Numbered from the stretch's first letter, positions 24,170 through 36,500 are shown. The stretch is DNA of 64,000 nt from Arachis hypogaea (GCF_003086295.3 NC_092041.1:100031827-100095826), one strand, 5' to 3'. Translations and numbers: made by a program. The notes: generated by a model from the sequence alone, not told the origin.

Positions 24170-25122
24170 TCATTGTGGTTGCACTACAGATTTAGCATCC
24201 TCCTCAAGTAAAATCTTATGCATACACATAGTCAGACTTATCCCTTTTAAGTCACTAATGGTCCACCTAAGAGCTGTTTTGTGGCTTCTAAGCACGTGTA
24301 TTAACGCCTCCCCTGCATCATGACTCAGAGAGGAGCTAATAATCATTGGATAAGAATTCTGCTCGCCTAGAAAAGCATACTTAAGAAAGGGAGGCAAGGG
24401 CTTTAACTCAAATTTGGGTGGCCCTTCCTCCTTAGTATGCATGTTTGGTTCCCCCTTTTGTGGTGGTGAATCATCAATCTCTAGCAAACCATCCTCTGAA
24501 GGGGGTTCTAAAATACTATCAAGCTCTTTCGCTTCAAAGACCTCTTGAATTAATAGCTCAACTAAATCAACTCTCATATATCCCTCAAAATTACTAGGAT
24601 GTTGGAAGGCCTCAAGCACATTAAGAACAACCTCTTCATCATTGACTCTCAGAGTCAATTCACCATTTTGCACATCAATAAGGGCTCTCCCTATAGCTAG
24701 AAAAGGTCTTTCCATCGGGAAGCATTCACATCTTCTTCTATATCCAATATCACAAAATCAGCAGAAAAAATAAAAGGTCCTACTTTCACCAGTAAATTTT
24801 CAACAACCCCAAGAGAAAATTTAATAGAACGGTCAACAAGTTGATGAGAGATCCTAGTAGGTATTACCTCATCAATTTGGAGCTTTTTCATAAAAAAAAG
24901 TGGCATGAGATTGATGCTTGCTCCAAGATCACATAATGTCCTGTGAATAGTAATATCTCCAATGGAGCAAGGAATTAAAAAGTTTTCCAGATCTTGTATC
25001 TTTTCAGGGAGATCTTGCTGGATAATTTCATTGCATTTTTTGGTGAGCACCACGGTTTTACTCTCTTTCCAATTCTTCTTGTTGGTCAATAATTCCTTCA
25101 TAAATTTAGCATAGAGAGGCAT
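24170..25122 (-). pseudogene. Athila-type protease and linker to reverse transcriptase
   Basis: The frame at 25122-24697 contains the retropepsin core: LCDLGASINLMPL for the catalytic site (DLG in place of D-S/T-G) and FVILDIEED for the second half. The reading continues in another frame at 24715-24170 (RPFLAIGRALIDVQNGEL), then an acidic linker, then the entry to reverse transcriptase (ALRWTISDLKGIS, MCMHKILLEEDAKSVVQPQ). The 19-base overlap of the two frames marks a frameshift in the middle of the protease. Confidence 0.82.
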
Positions 25123-25558
25123 TTACTCCAAAACCTCTACAAAAGGAATGTTGATATGAAGTTTCTTGAAGACTTCTAGAAATCTTGAAAATTATTTGTA
25201 TTTAGATGCCTTCTAAAGCCTCTGAGAATACGACATTTTTGGCTTGTACTCAGGCATTGGAGACATCACTTTTATTTCTCAACATCCACCAGAAAAGGGT
25301 TATTCGGATGTCTCTTAGGGGCGTGCTCCACCTTATCATAAGCCTCCTCCAGAGCTTCTTTCTCAACCGACTCCTCACTAACTTGTACTTCTGTACCTAC
25401 TATCCTACCACTCCTCAGATGTATGGCCTTACACTCTTCTCTCAGTTATTTATTTGCTTAATTGACCTATTTGAACCTCCAAATTTCTAACTGAAGCTCT
25501 GGTTTCTTGCATGAAACTATTAGTGTTCTTGAAGAGTTCTGCAACTAAAGATTCCAAA

Positions 25559-26721
25559 TTAGAAAATTTCTGAGAAGAAGGGGCGCATGGTGTTGTTGAG
25601 AGGACTGAAACTGACGGTTGTTGTTGTTGAAATTACTCTAATGGAAATTTCCCTGAGGAGAGTTGTTGTTGTTGAAATTTGGTTGTCTTTGTGGTTGATT
25701 TCTCTATTCAAAATTTGGGTGATTTCTCCACTCTGAATTGTAAGTTTTTGAAAAAAGGTTATTATTGGGGGCTCTGAATGAATTGCCCATGTAATTAACC
25801 AGTTTAGAGAAAAATTGACTATAATCAAAATGCTCACCTTGAGAAAATCCGTCACTCATGTCATAAGAAGCATCTTGGGTATTAATAGCTAAGACTTGTA
25901 ATCTACTCAAGTGTTGAGTAATGGTATTTATTTGTTGAGATATGACTTTATTCTGAGGAAGAATAGTATCCAATGCATCTAGTTCCATGACTCCCTTTCT
26001 CATGGCAGTTTTCTCAAAAGAGTATAAAAACTGGTTGTTAGCAACCATCTCAATCAACTCTAGAGCCTCCTCAGTGATTTTCTTCATGTGAAGAGATCCT
26101 CTTACAGAATTATCCAAAGAAGTCCTGACGGCTTGAGTAATCTCATTATAAAAAAAAAAATTACAATTGTATCCATTCTAGAAACATATTGGGAGGCCAC
26201 TTTCTTAGTATAACCTTGTACCTTTTCCAAGCTTTATAGAGATATTCACCCTCTCATTACTTGAAGGTCTGAACATCGATCCTTAACTTGGTCAACCTCT
26301 GAGGTGGAAAGAATTTAGTCAAGAATCTACTAACCATGTTGTCCCATGTATCCAGGCTCTCCTTGGATTGTGTATCAAGCCACTGCTTGACTCGGTCCCG
26401 TACAGAAAACGGAAAGAGCAACAACCGATAAATATTAGGATGAACTCTATTAGTCTTTACTGTATCACAAATCTGCAGAAAATTAAAGATGAACAAGTTT
26501 GGATCTTCCTGCAGGAGCCTATGAAACTGACAGTTTTATTGCAACAAAGTAATGAGTTGAGACTTCAACTCAAAATTGTTAGCATTCACAGGGGGCACAA
26601 CAATACTATTGTCATAGAAAGTAGGATTTGGAGTAGTGTAAGAACCAAGAGTTCTCCTAGACTGCTCAGGAGCATTAAGAATATTAGGAATGGCAACATT
26701 ATTGTTGTTGTTTGGCTTCAT
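25559..26721 (-). pseudogene. gag: Athila-type gag, broken
   Basis: The region is spread over frames at 26721-26536, 26496-26257, 26117-25704 and 25855-25559. The gag core is recognisable as LLLFPFSVRDRVKQWLDTQ followed by WDNMVSRFLTKFFPPQRLTK. The downstream part (FVNYMGN-like, FSKLVNYMGNSF) is rich in Asn and Gln and leads toward the protease. The A-run at 26150-26160 coincides with one frame change. It would form element particles in the cytoplasm, but no complete product is possible. Confidence 0.78.
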
Positions 26722-27176
26722 AGTGATTTTTTCAATTTCCTCCTCAGAATTCTCCTTGAAACTTTTAGCAGTTCTAGAAGCTCTAGCCTGTTATTGGCAT
26801 CTTCTAACAGTCTTTTCAATCTCAGAATTGAAAATAATAAGAGGTTCCTTGCCTCTGTTGCTACTCATAAACAAATAGAAAATAAAAAAAAGTGGGAATC
26901 TCTACGTTAGAGTAAAGAGCATTTTCAGTGAGGTAAACATGATAAAAGAAATAGAATAAAATAAAATAAATAAAAAAAGAAAAAAATTTGAAAAATAGAA
27001 AACATTTTAAGCAAAAATTTCAAAACTAAGGAAGAAAAATAAGAAAATAAAATGAATAAAACTAAGAAAATTTAACACAAAAATTTCGAAAATTAAAGAA
27101 GAAAAATAAGCAAATTAAAGCAAGAAAATGTCTAATCTAAATAATCAAACAACGGGTAGTTGTCAATTGCAGTTAA

Positions 27177-27194
27177 TCCCCGAAAACGGTGCCA
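27177..27194 (-). promoter_or_regulatory. primer-binding site, tRNA-Asp type
   Basis: The minus strand reads TGGCACCGTTTTCGGGGA, close to the TGGCGCCGTTGCCGGGGA complement of the tRNA-Asp 3' end used by Athila-type elements. It follows the LTR after a short AT stretch and fixes the element's orientation. Confidence 0.8.
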
Positions 27195-27212
27195 AAATTT
27201 TAATACGGATTT

Positions 27213-28356
27213 TGAATACCACAAACTAATCAAGTAATAACTCAGGTGAGTGAGTATCGATATCACGAGAATTAATGGACTAAGCAACAATAGTTGAGTG
27301 ACTAGACTAGTTAGACAAGCTAAAATGAGTGGTTTCAAGTTCAAGTAGCATAAAATAGTAAATCAGAGAATGCAAGAAAGCAAACAGTGAATGATTGATG
27401 GAAATAGTATGAGAAAATATTTAAGGTTTTGGAGATGTTTAAATTCCCAGATTAACAATTCTTATCGATTACTTTAATAATCATGCAAAGATTCAATTCA
27501 TAGCAAATCTTAAGTGATCAAACCCCTAATTTTTTAGTAGTTTAATCTCTTCTAACTCAATCAACTGCCAATTCCTTTGTCACTTAATTTAAACTAGAAG
27601 ATTAAGATTAAGTCCAATTCTAGTAGATGAGCCACACAAACCCTAAGTACCAAAAAATGAGGCGATTATATGTCATGTATCGTGTTAAATCCAGATAATT
27701 AGAGAGTTCTGAGGAATTGATTTCAAACTGTAATTCCAGTGATATAACTTTTCCAAGATTCAATAAGAATTTAAATAGAAAAAGAGTTATCTTCTAATAT
27801 ACTCTAATTCCTAGGATGAAGAACAAAATCAATCATTCAATTTAAATCAGTGCATTAATTTTAAGAGTAGAATGAAAATAGTATTAATCCATTAAAATAA
27901 ATATAGCTCCTAACCTTAACAATAAAGGTTTAGTTTTTCATGACTCAGACAAAAACCTAGAGTTGTAAAAAGTGTAAAGTGTGGAATGAGGCCGAAGAAG
28001 AGAAGAGAATCCGAAGGGCTAAATCTTTTCTCTTTTTATATCTAATCCTAATTGATACAAAATTAAATTTCTAAAACCCTATAATTAAAAACCAAAAGCC
28101 TTCCGTGGATTGTTGCTGCACATGTGGTTCCTACCCGAATATGCGGACCTGGCGCTAAACTCCGAGCAGTGGCGTTTAGCGCCATCAAACAGAATGCAAA
28201 TACTAACTTTCTAGGCACCTGACACCACCTTCACATAATTGTTGCATGATTTACGAGGCATCTGACACTAAACGCTGAGTTGTGGCGTTTAACGCCAACT
28301 TCACAAAATGCTTGCACGAATCACGAGACCTATGGCATTAAACCTTCTATTTCACA
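27213..28356 (-). repeat. 5' LTR of the Athila-type element
   Basis: About 1.14 kb lie between the primer site and the edge of the LCB1-derived sequence. The outer end is placed at TGTGAAATAG on the minus strand (28356) and the inner end at a CA near 27213. The outer 200 bases carry repeated palindromic words of the form TGGCGTTTAGCGCCA. The partner LTR is lost, so the limits are approximate. Confidence 0.6.
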
Positions 28357-28892
28357 AATAGGTTTTTATCTTTTGCGTGCAGTGATGAAGGAGTTAACTG
28401 GGCAATACTGAATGACCTTTCTCTTTCTAGAAGCACAGTGGTGTATTTTAATTTTTAAGCATAATGACATCAAATCTTTAAGAGAAACTCTAGAGAACAT
28501 CACTTCCAAAAATAAGCGGGTTGACAAACTGAGGCGTTATATTGTTGTTGAAGCCGTCTACCAGGTAAATCTTGTATATTAAGCACGATATATTAGCTTC
28601 ACATGTTCACATTGTATTTCCATAAAATTTCTTTAATGTTTAGCATTAAAAGCAGGTGGCTACATGAATTACATGTCTCTTCTTGCAATATTGATAAATT
28701 GTGCTATATGAAATACTATTGTTGTCGAGATAGGACAATATTCAAGAACTACAAAATTCAAGATATTTACAACAGATCAAAATATACAGTTTGTGTCTTA
28801 AAAAAGGACAAAATTTGTTAGTAACAAAAAATCCATTTATAATAAAGACTAAATTTGTCTATAAATCCATCACAAATAATTTTTTAGTTGTG
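28357..28892 (+). mobile_element. remnant of a CACTA element carrying a host exon
   Basis: The right end (28835-28892) matches the right end of the complete CACTA element at 45167: both read AATAAAGACTAAATT followed by GTCT and end in TAGTTGTG after an A/T-rich gap. The left end is missing and the sequence is bounded by the Athila LTR at 28356. Inside lies an LCB1 exon at 28383-28564. Confidence 0.55.
28383..28564 (+). pseudogene. LCB1: exon fragment of serine palmitoyltransferase subunit LCB1
   Basis: A splice acceptor (TTTTGCGTGCAG) precedes GATGAAGGAGTTAACTGG and a donor (CAG/GTAAAT) follows. Translation gives [19 protein letters not shown], then after a small frame-breaking insertion near 28455 [14 protein letters not shown] and [12 protein letters not shown]. 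This is the conserved core of LCB1, the pyridoxal-enzyme subunit that starts sphingolipid synthesis in the ER. Only this exon and scraps of intron are present. Its position next to a CACTA end suggests transposon capture. Not functional. Confidence 0.8.
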
Positions 28893-30963
28893 AATTAAAA
28901 TTAGGATTGTCAATAGCGATGGTGGCCCGGATGATTGAATTGGAAGGAGCCATTAGTTGCTGAATTGAAAAGAGAAAAGAATTGAATTGTGCGTGAAGAG
29001 TGGTGATGGCGGTGATACGGGTGGAAGAGTGGATAGAGTGTTTTTTTTAGTAGGGGTTTAGTTTTTGTATTTTGTTTTGCTAGGGGTAATTTGGACTAAA
29101 AATTAGGAAATGATGATTTTAATACTAAGTTTAACATTAAAATGATATTAATAATAAAAAAATATCGAAAACGATTTTAATTTTGACCAAAGACGTTAGA
29201 GGCAAAAAAAGTATTTAACTTTTTTTATTCTCTTACATAAAATACTTTAAATAAATATAATAATTCTTTCGGTTCTTACAAAAAAATAAATCAATTAATC
29301 ATTAAGAGTGATTCAAAACTTTTAACAAATATTATTAGGAAGAAAAAACCAAAATATATACCCAATTATTTTTCTTTTTGTTATGCATCATACACATAGC
29401 CGAATTAGATCTTTTTGGTTACACATATAAAGAGCATTGTTTGTGTAACTATGAAGTGATAAATTTTCATTCATGCCATTCAAGTAGTTCTCAAATGTAT
29501 TTGCTATTTTTTTCCCTTTGCATATTTTTGAATAATCCTTGAGAATTTTAATTTATTTGTTATCATTTTTCTAATATTTAAATGTTTAAAAAATCAAATA
29601 TATTATTTTTTGAAAATATCAGAAAATAAAAACATTCAAAATATTATTTATTTAAAAAATAATTAGAAGAATGAGTTGTGACTCTAATTATTTTTCATCC
29701 TCAATTTCTTCCTCTATTCCTAGTTATATCTTCTTCTCCATCTTTTGAGGGTAGTTAATCATATCTTTCATAATTAATGGAATTACTTTCATAAGTATAA
29801 TAATATTAATACTGGGACCTTGCCAATTGCTTAATTTTGCCCGTTACTGCTTAAAGTGGTATTAAGAGAAAGGCCTAATTATATATAATATCTCATTATG
29901 TTATGTAATGTTAGTTCTTGGTATGGGCTCCTATCAGGCTGATCTGTCACATTAATGTAAGCTACGTGCTTATTGTCACTAATAATATTTAAAAAAAATT
30001 GCCAAAAAAAAGGCATGTTAATAACATAAATAAATTAAATGCAGAAAATCCGTCTTAATTTTCCTATCTGATTTTTTCGTGTCAAATTGTAGCTTTTTTT
30101 TGTTGCTGCTGTTGTATGTAAATGTGCCTAATTAAAGAAATTCTCCGTGTTATGGTTTAACAAAGTCTTTTAGAATTTTTTTTTTTTGGAAATATTAAAC
30201 TTTTACGCTATTAAATTTATTAAAATCATATGGACAAATAATTCTTGTTGATAGGACGCAATATATAAATATTAAATAGTGATATTCTATAAATTAGTCC
30301 TTAGCTAACAATTTTTACTTGGATAAAATAGTCCATAGAAAATAAATTAGTCCTTGTTATTTTAGAACATATTAGTTGCTAATAATATGAAAAGAAAATA
30401 CTAGTCACTTATCTTTTCAAAATTCAAAGAACTTAATCAACATACTATTTTTAAGAAAAATTAAGGTTAGCTAATTTTGTCACTTTCAAAAAAATATTAG
30501 AAGTATTTGTCTTTTTTCTTTAATTAGAGACGAATTTATTTGCAACTTTATAAGATTAAAATCTACTTTGTTTTTTTTATAGGTTAATTTATTTGAAACA
30601 AATTTATTAGAGGCCAATTCATAATTTCACTCATTTAAATAAGACAAAATAGACTGTCTATGCCAACAAATAAATTATCGATCCTATTTTTGAAGTTTTA
30701 TTTGGACCACCTGGGCACGGAAGAAATAAAGGCATTGTCTAACGTTAATAAATGTGATGAAAGTTATTATAAGTAACAAAGGTGATGGAATGAAGACTAA
30801 ATTAAACAATTAATGAATCCTTGTGCATGCACGTGATGAGTTAAACTCTAAATTAGTCCCTGAAATTCATAAAATGTATTGATTTGGTTCTTAATTTTTC
30901 AATTGTACTATTTATATTCTTGATATTGAAAAAAATGCACCTATTTAGTCTCTTCCTGTTTTT
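28893..30963. other. AT-rich intergenic DNA
   Basis: No recognisable coding, terminal or RNA features. A GC-richer leader-like patch lies at about 28915-29040. Confidence 0.5.
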
Positions 30964-31581
30964 TCATCCAAATTGCTTCCTGACAGCAGTAATGTGACAA
31001 TCACTCAACGACGCCGTTTTTCCTAAACTACTAAATTCATTCAAAGTAGCCTCCACCAAATTGTTATTGTTTTCATCAACAAAAACAGCAATATCTTCAG
31101 AGAAAGAAGAAGAAAAATGGTTACTCTTTTCCCTCATGGCCTTCATGTTCCTCTGCTGTTTCTCAGAGCGCTTTCTTCTTGCTTCCAACCTCCTCAACGC
31201 CTGCAACTCCTTCCTCTTTCTCTACTCCTCCTTAGTCTCCATTGGAAGTGAACATGTTCTTATCAGATTCGTTGTGCAAGGGATTGGCATGTTATTAGAG
31301 TAACCCCCAATATCTTGATTATTATTATTGCTGTTGTTATTATCTTTATCTCTAATGAGGGGCTTTGAGAATGAGAATTTGGTTATTGATGTTGTTCTCT
31401 TGATCTTCTTCGTTGTTGGGTCTACACCAAAACGACCATTCATTGAAAGACCAAGGCTCAGCTCAATCTCTTATTCTGCATCTCTATCACCGTGGTGATG
31501 TTGTTGTTGTTGTAGCTCATGATGGTGATGATGGTTCACGGACATGAATCTTTTTAGTAGATCTCTTGAAAAATCGCTCAT
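30964..31581 (-). pseudogene. AFP/NINJA-family (ABI5-binding) pseudogene, C-terminus missing
   Basis: Reading from an ATG at 31581, the frame shows MSDFSRDLLKRF, a His/Gln run and the EAR repression motif ELSLGLS within EIELSLGLSMNGRFGVDP. Then come a basic segment (KKIKRTTSI), TCSLPMETKEE and the nuclear basic block RRLEARRKRSEKQ. This is the N-terminal half of ABI five-binding/NINJA proteins, which bridge transcription factors to TOPLESS co-repressors in abscisic acid and jasmonate signalling. Two in-frame stops (just before the EAR motif and at the Trp expected after KEE) and the absence of the conserved C-terminal domain show it is dead. It ends near 30964 in unrelated sequence. Confidence 0.82.
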
Positions 31582-33229
31582 GCGAGTTCTGCTGCTCTCT
31601 CTTTCCTCAACAACTTGTGCCATTGAAGAATTTGGGATTGAAACAACAAAAAAGAAGAAAGAAGGTTACCTTTTTCAGAGAAGTAAGAATACCCAGATGG
31701 CTCAAAATTCACAAGGACTTGGAAATTGAACTTTGTTTTTGGTAGATAACTGAAGATTGGTGAACCAGAAGAGAAACAAGGTCGAATCAAATGGATTTCG
31801 TACCCATGCAGTGAGTGAAAACGATTTGATTTGATAATGCAACATTTTCACTAATGCAACGGTGGAATAATGCAATGGTGGAATGCACGATTTGATTGTT
31901 TTTAGAGTTGTCAAAATAAATGGTGGATCACGGGTCAGTTAAATTGCAAAACAAACCAAGCTATTATATATTATTAATTTTATAAAAAAATACGAAATTT
32001 AACCACAAAAAAAATTGTGTCTAAATTTTAAAATAATTGTAGCGATGATATTTTTCCCACGAATAAACATCTGTGGTTAAAGAGGACAACGTGTTCTTAA
32101 TTAGTTATAATTTTTTTCAATTAGCCACAGTTTTAACATTTGTAAGTAAAAAATTTTACACATTTAAACACGTTTTGTTCCGTGATAAAATAAAACGATG
32201 GACAACAAAATTTTTTATTTTATCACGTTTTACCCATGGCAAAAATGGGACCAACCAGATTTTTTAGGCACAAGTTTTTCGTAGTCAATATTGATGGGTT
32301 ATTTAATAACCTTTTTTTCGTGGCAAAATAAAAATATATAAAAATAAGGTTCAACTTTTGCTACGCTTTTATGACTAACATAGGCAGGCCAGATTTTTTT
32401 CACGTTTTTTTAGGACTAATATTAATGGATTATTTAACAACACATCATTTCGTGGCTAATTGGACATTTTTTGGTTTTTTTTTGTAAGAAAAGTAATTTT
32501 TAGATATTAATTGCTAATTTAATATTTTGCTAATTTTCTTTGTATGAATAGAAAGAAAACAATTTGAAAAGAATATAATGCCATGGAGACAAAAAAAAAA
32601 AGACTAGAACTTACCTTATTTAATATTCATTAATTATTACGGAACTTGCCTTATTTAACATTCATTAATGCTTGTAATAATTAATAAATGTTAAATAAAA
32701 CAAGTTCTAATCGTTTTTGACTAATTTTTTTTACAGTCATGCTACACATCCATATAATTTTTCATCCAAATCCATCCAAGCTGGCCCAATACCAAAAAGA
32801 CTCAATCTCATTAAATGAAATGTGACTCCACGCGCCCAAACACACGAAACGTTAACATATTTATTCACACCTTAAATATGAAACAACGTTCCTTCTTCAA
32901 CATTGAAACCGCTACTGGAAAAGTTCGAATCTCTCAAACTTCACTCGTGTTCTCTGCGGAAACAGTTACTGGAAAAGAATCGCAAGAAGATTTTGAAAGG
33001 AAGAAGAAAACACGAACGAAAACAAGAACAAAGACTGCGAAAGGTATGATAAAAACTATTGTTCATTTAAAATCTTACAATCTCGTATTTCTCTTAGTTG
33101 AATTTTAGGTTTACTAAATTGAGTTACTTCATTTAGTAGATTGACTTAATCTGATTCCATTCTTTTGGCGTAACTAGGGCATAGGAATGGAAATGTGTTC
33201 TTATTTTCTTTCTGTTCAGTGGAGTTGCT

Positions 33230-33900
33230 TATTTTCATTCATTTGATTGTTAGTGTGTTTAGTTGAGTTCTTTTTCATGCAGAAATGATTTACTTGATGA
33301 TTGAATATTTATCACATTTTATTCAGTACATGATTGGTGTTCAGTTCACTGGTGTTTGTCATTTGATTCACCTGATTGTTAGCGCATTCAGTTGAGTTTT
33401 TTTGCATGCAAAAATAATTTACTTGATGATTGAATGTTCATCACGTTATATTCAGCACATGATTAGTGTTCGGTTCATAGGTGTTTGTCATTTGATTCAC
33501 ATGATTGTTAGTGCGTTCAGTTGAGTTCTTTTGCATGCAAAAATATTTTTCTTGTTGATTGAATGTTTATCAAGTTTTATTTAGAACATCAATGAAATTT
33601 AGTTCAGTGAAGTTGGTTATTTTAATTCATTTGATTATTAGTGTGTTTAGTTGAGTCCTTTTGCATGCAGAAATTATTTACTTGATGATTGAATATTTAT
33701 CACGTTTTATTCAGCACATGAATGGTGTTCGATTCATTGGTATTTATCATTTAATTCACCTGATTGTTATGTATTCAGTTGAGTTCTTTTGCATGCAAAA
33801 AAGTTTTTTTTGATGATTGAATGTTTATCACGTTTTATTTAGCACATGAATGGTGTTCAATTTAGTTGAGTTGGCCATTTTGATTCACTTGATTAAAATA
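33230..33900. repeat. tandem array, period about 129 bp
   Basis: Five or more units are anchored by the word CATGCA at 33276, 33405, 33534, 33664 and 33792, giving spacings of 129, 129, 130 and 128. Each unit holds GTTGAGTTCTTTTGCATGCA and CTTGATGATTGAATGTTTAT with minor changes. Confidence 0.85.
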
Positions 33901-33960
33901 TGTATGATTGTGCTTTTTAGTGTATTGAGTGAAGTATTAACAAATTTTGTTGGCTTCAGG

Positions 33961-34113
33961 CTCGAATATGGCCCAAATATTCTATTGCATAAACTGAACA
34001 AAATCAGAGACCTAGTGATTCGGGCATCTGAAGAAATAAGACTCCCAAAGCCATCTGTTGTCCTCTCCAGCCCTTATTGTAAATTCACATTCGGGGATAT
34101 AGATAGTAAATAG
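33961..34113 (+). other. exon-like open stretch, unrecognised
   Basis: An acceptor-like TTGGCTTCAG is followed by a frame reading LEYGPNILLHKLNKIRDLV, then SEEIRLPKPSVVLSSP and a stop at about 34113. The codon composition is less AT-biased than the surroundings. It may be a captured exon in CACTA 2, but I cannot name the gene. Confidence 0.3.
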
Positions 34114-34519
34114 GATATATTTTGTTTGACTGTTGTAATTAACACTATTTTGTTTGACTTGTTTAAAAAATCAAATAATGTATATATGTGAATATTAATG
34201 TAAATGTTATTAGAAATTTAATGTTAATGTATATATTTGATTCAATATGGATTAGTCCTTGACAGTGAATGAAATCAAGGTATTTATCAAACATTAAGGG
34301 CCCAAAATAACAAATGAACCGAAATTAATATACAGGGTGAACAAAAAAAGTGCATATATCAAAAATAGCAGAGAGATAATTTTAAAAAAATGTTGCTATC
34401 AGTATTCAATTTTAGAAAACTCCTGAACTCTTTGGAATAATTTTTGTAGAACTTTCCGCCTTCTTCTAGTGTCTTGAAAATCATCCCGACCTTTGGGACA
34501 AATTGTTCATCCACAACAC

Positions 34520-34915
34520 ACCTGATCTGCAAAATGAACCGAACATGTTATTATTGTGAAACAATTGTATAGTACTAAATGAATGGAATATTATCCATTA
34601 TATAAATTCAAATTCAAACAGTTTTCTGCATAATGAACCGAACACATCATTATGGTGAAACAATTGTATAGTACCAAATGAATGGATCATTATCCATTAT
34701 ATAAAATCAAATTCAAACAGCTTTCTATAATGAACTGAACATGTTATTAAGGTGAAACAATTGTATAGTACTAAATGAACGGAATATTATCCATTATATA
34801 AAATCAAATTCAAATAGCTTTCTACAGAATGAACCGAACACGTTATTATGATGAAACAATTGTATAGTACTAAATGAACAAAAAATTATCCATTATATAA
34901 ATTCAAAACACCTGT
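34520..34915. repeat. tandem array, period about 98 bp
   Basis: Four units are anchored by GAAACAATTGTATAGTA at 34558, 34657, 34754 and 34853. Each contains ATGAACCGAACA and ATTATCCATTATATAAA. Confidence 0.85.
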
Positions 34916-34936
34916 GTCTACAATTGAGAGATTATC

Positions 34937-34970
34937 AATTCAATTCAATTCAATTCAATTTAACAATTGC
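34937..34970. repeat. CAATT pentanucleotide microsatellite
   Basis: About six consecutive TCAAT units follow the 98-bp array. A purine-rich GAA tract occurs further on at 35104-35290. Confidence 0.8.
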
Positions 34971-35973
34971 ATTCCATTCAATTCGATTAAAAAAATTAAA
35001 CCTCGTCCACTTTATTCGTTTCAAAAGAATAATCCAAAACGCTCTCATTCAACTGATTTTAAGTTGAATCATTCATTGTTTTGATAGAATATTGGAATCT
35101 GAAAATGAAGAAGATAAATCTACAAAATCGAAGAAGAGAAAGAAGAAGAATAGGAAGAAGAAGGACGAGCAGCAGAGAAGAACAACGAGCTGAAGAGAAG
35201 AAAAAAGAAGAACGACGAGCAACAGAGATTATAGATCCGAAAATTACAATGCAAATCGGTAATGTTGAAGAAGAAGAAGAAGAAGAAGAATGTTTACGTT
35301 GAAGAAGATTTTTACGTAAATCTGTTACGTTGATAGGAGGGAGAGGGGGTGCGCGTATATTTCACGTAACTTTGGGAGAGAAGGGAGGCACGTTAAAGAA
35401 AAAGTGCTTGGATGACTTGAATAGGTTTTTTATATGTATTTGAAGCATTACTTTTTTTTATTATTGCTAAATATTTTCAAAAAAAATATTAAATAAGTAG
35501 TGAAAAATTTGTGGCTAAAAAATATGTCCGTCCCATTTTTGTCATGGATAAAGTGTGACAAAAGCAAAAATTTTGTTGTGCATCATTTCATTATGTCACG
35601 AAACAAAGTGCGTCCAAATCTGTAAAATTTGTGGCTAACAAAAGGTTTCCACAAGTGTTAAAATAGTGGCTAATTGAGCAAAAAACGTGGCTAATTAAAA
35701 ACGTGTCACCCTTTTTAGCCATGTATACTCATTCGTTACAAAAGTATCATCGTCACAGTTATTTTAGAGTTTAGCCATAGTTTTTCCATGACTAAATCTC
35801 TTGTTTCTTGTGGTGTAATTTTAGTATTTTCATAATGAGTTTTGTTACCAAACCTTTAGGGACACTTGTTAAGATGTTTAATTAAAAAAAAAGGAAAACC
35901 AAAAATTGTTGAAAAGCAAAAAATTCGAAGTTTTCACTACTCTATGTCAATTTTAGATGAGAATGGCATGGGG

Positions 35974-36500
35974 TGTTGGGTAATTATGATTAAGAAGATG
36001 ACAAAATTTTAATTGTATTTTGGTTTCAAGACATTATTAGATCGCTTTTTTTAGAGAGATATTTGTCTCCATATTTAGTTGCTATAGGATTAATGACAAT
36101 ACTCTCTCAGGATACAATGAAATTTATGAATTTCTTAATTAACAATAATAAAAAATTCTTAATTCTCTTGAACAAAAAAATCTCTCAATAATTAAAATAC
36201 ACACTTAATTAGTGTATTTTAAATAGTGGACAAAGGTATATTTATATACATTGTAGACAGTAATTATAATTTTTCACATACATAAATTGTTGTGACTCTT
36301 CTATTGTCAATAGGTATAATATTTCAAACATAAAAGTTTTAATTCACCCTCTTATTTATTGTACGTAGCACTAAATCATATACCTTAGTACTCCAATTGT
36401 TAAATAACTTGTTATTACCCATTAAACCTTGAAACTAGTGGTCTACTAGAATAAGGTTGGGTTTTCATCATTTAACAATAATAGATTTTAATTATATTTT
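35974..36500 (-). repeat. 3' LTR of the copia element (left copy)
   Basis: It aligns with 48041 onward for about 400 bases, with frequent substitutions and small indels. Shared words include GATAGGATTAATGACAATA or its equivalent, AAAATCTCTCAATA and AAATTGTTGTGACTCTTCTA. The similarity fades after about 36340, so the inner limit near 36500 is estimated from the end of RNase H. Confidence 0.65.

Larger units (their letters stand above)
22767..28356 (-). mobile_element. Athila-type Ty3/gypsy element, truncated and decayed
   Basis: On the minus strand the order is 5' LTR (about 28356-27213), tRNA-Asp-type primer-binding site, leader, gag, protease, reverse transcriptase and RNase H. Similarity stops at the MITE boundary at 22766, so integrase and the 3' LTR are missing. 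The protease motif DLGASINLMP and the primer site matching tRNA-Asp are typical of Athila. Frames are broken throughout. Confidence 0.85.
31978..35815. mobile_element. decayed CACTA-type element (CACTA 2)
   Basis: The right terminus, read inward on the minus strand, starts CACCACAAGAAACAAG, one change from the CACTACAAGAAA-type end. The first 300 bases from each side are inverted copies: both contain AATTAGCCAC, TTTTAACA, CAAAATTTTT and GGCAAAAATGGGAC or GACAAAAATGGGAC in the same order. The left tip is eroded, but TAA flanks both sides (31975-31977 and 35816-35818), as expected for a 3-bp duplication. No transposase was recognised. The interior holds two tandem-repeat arrays and an unassigned exon-like piece. 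Confidence 0.65.
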
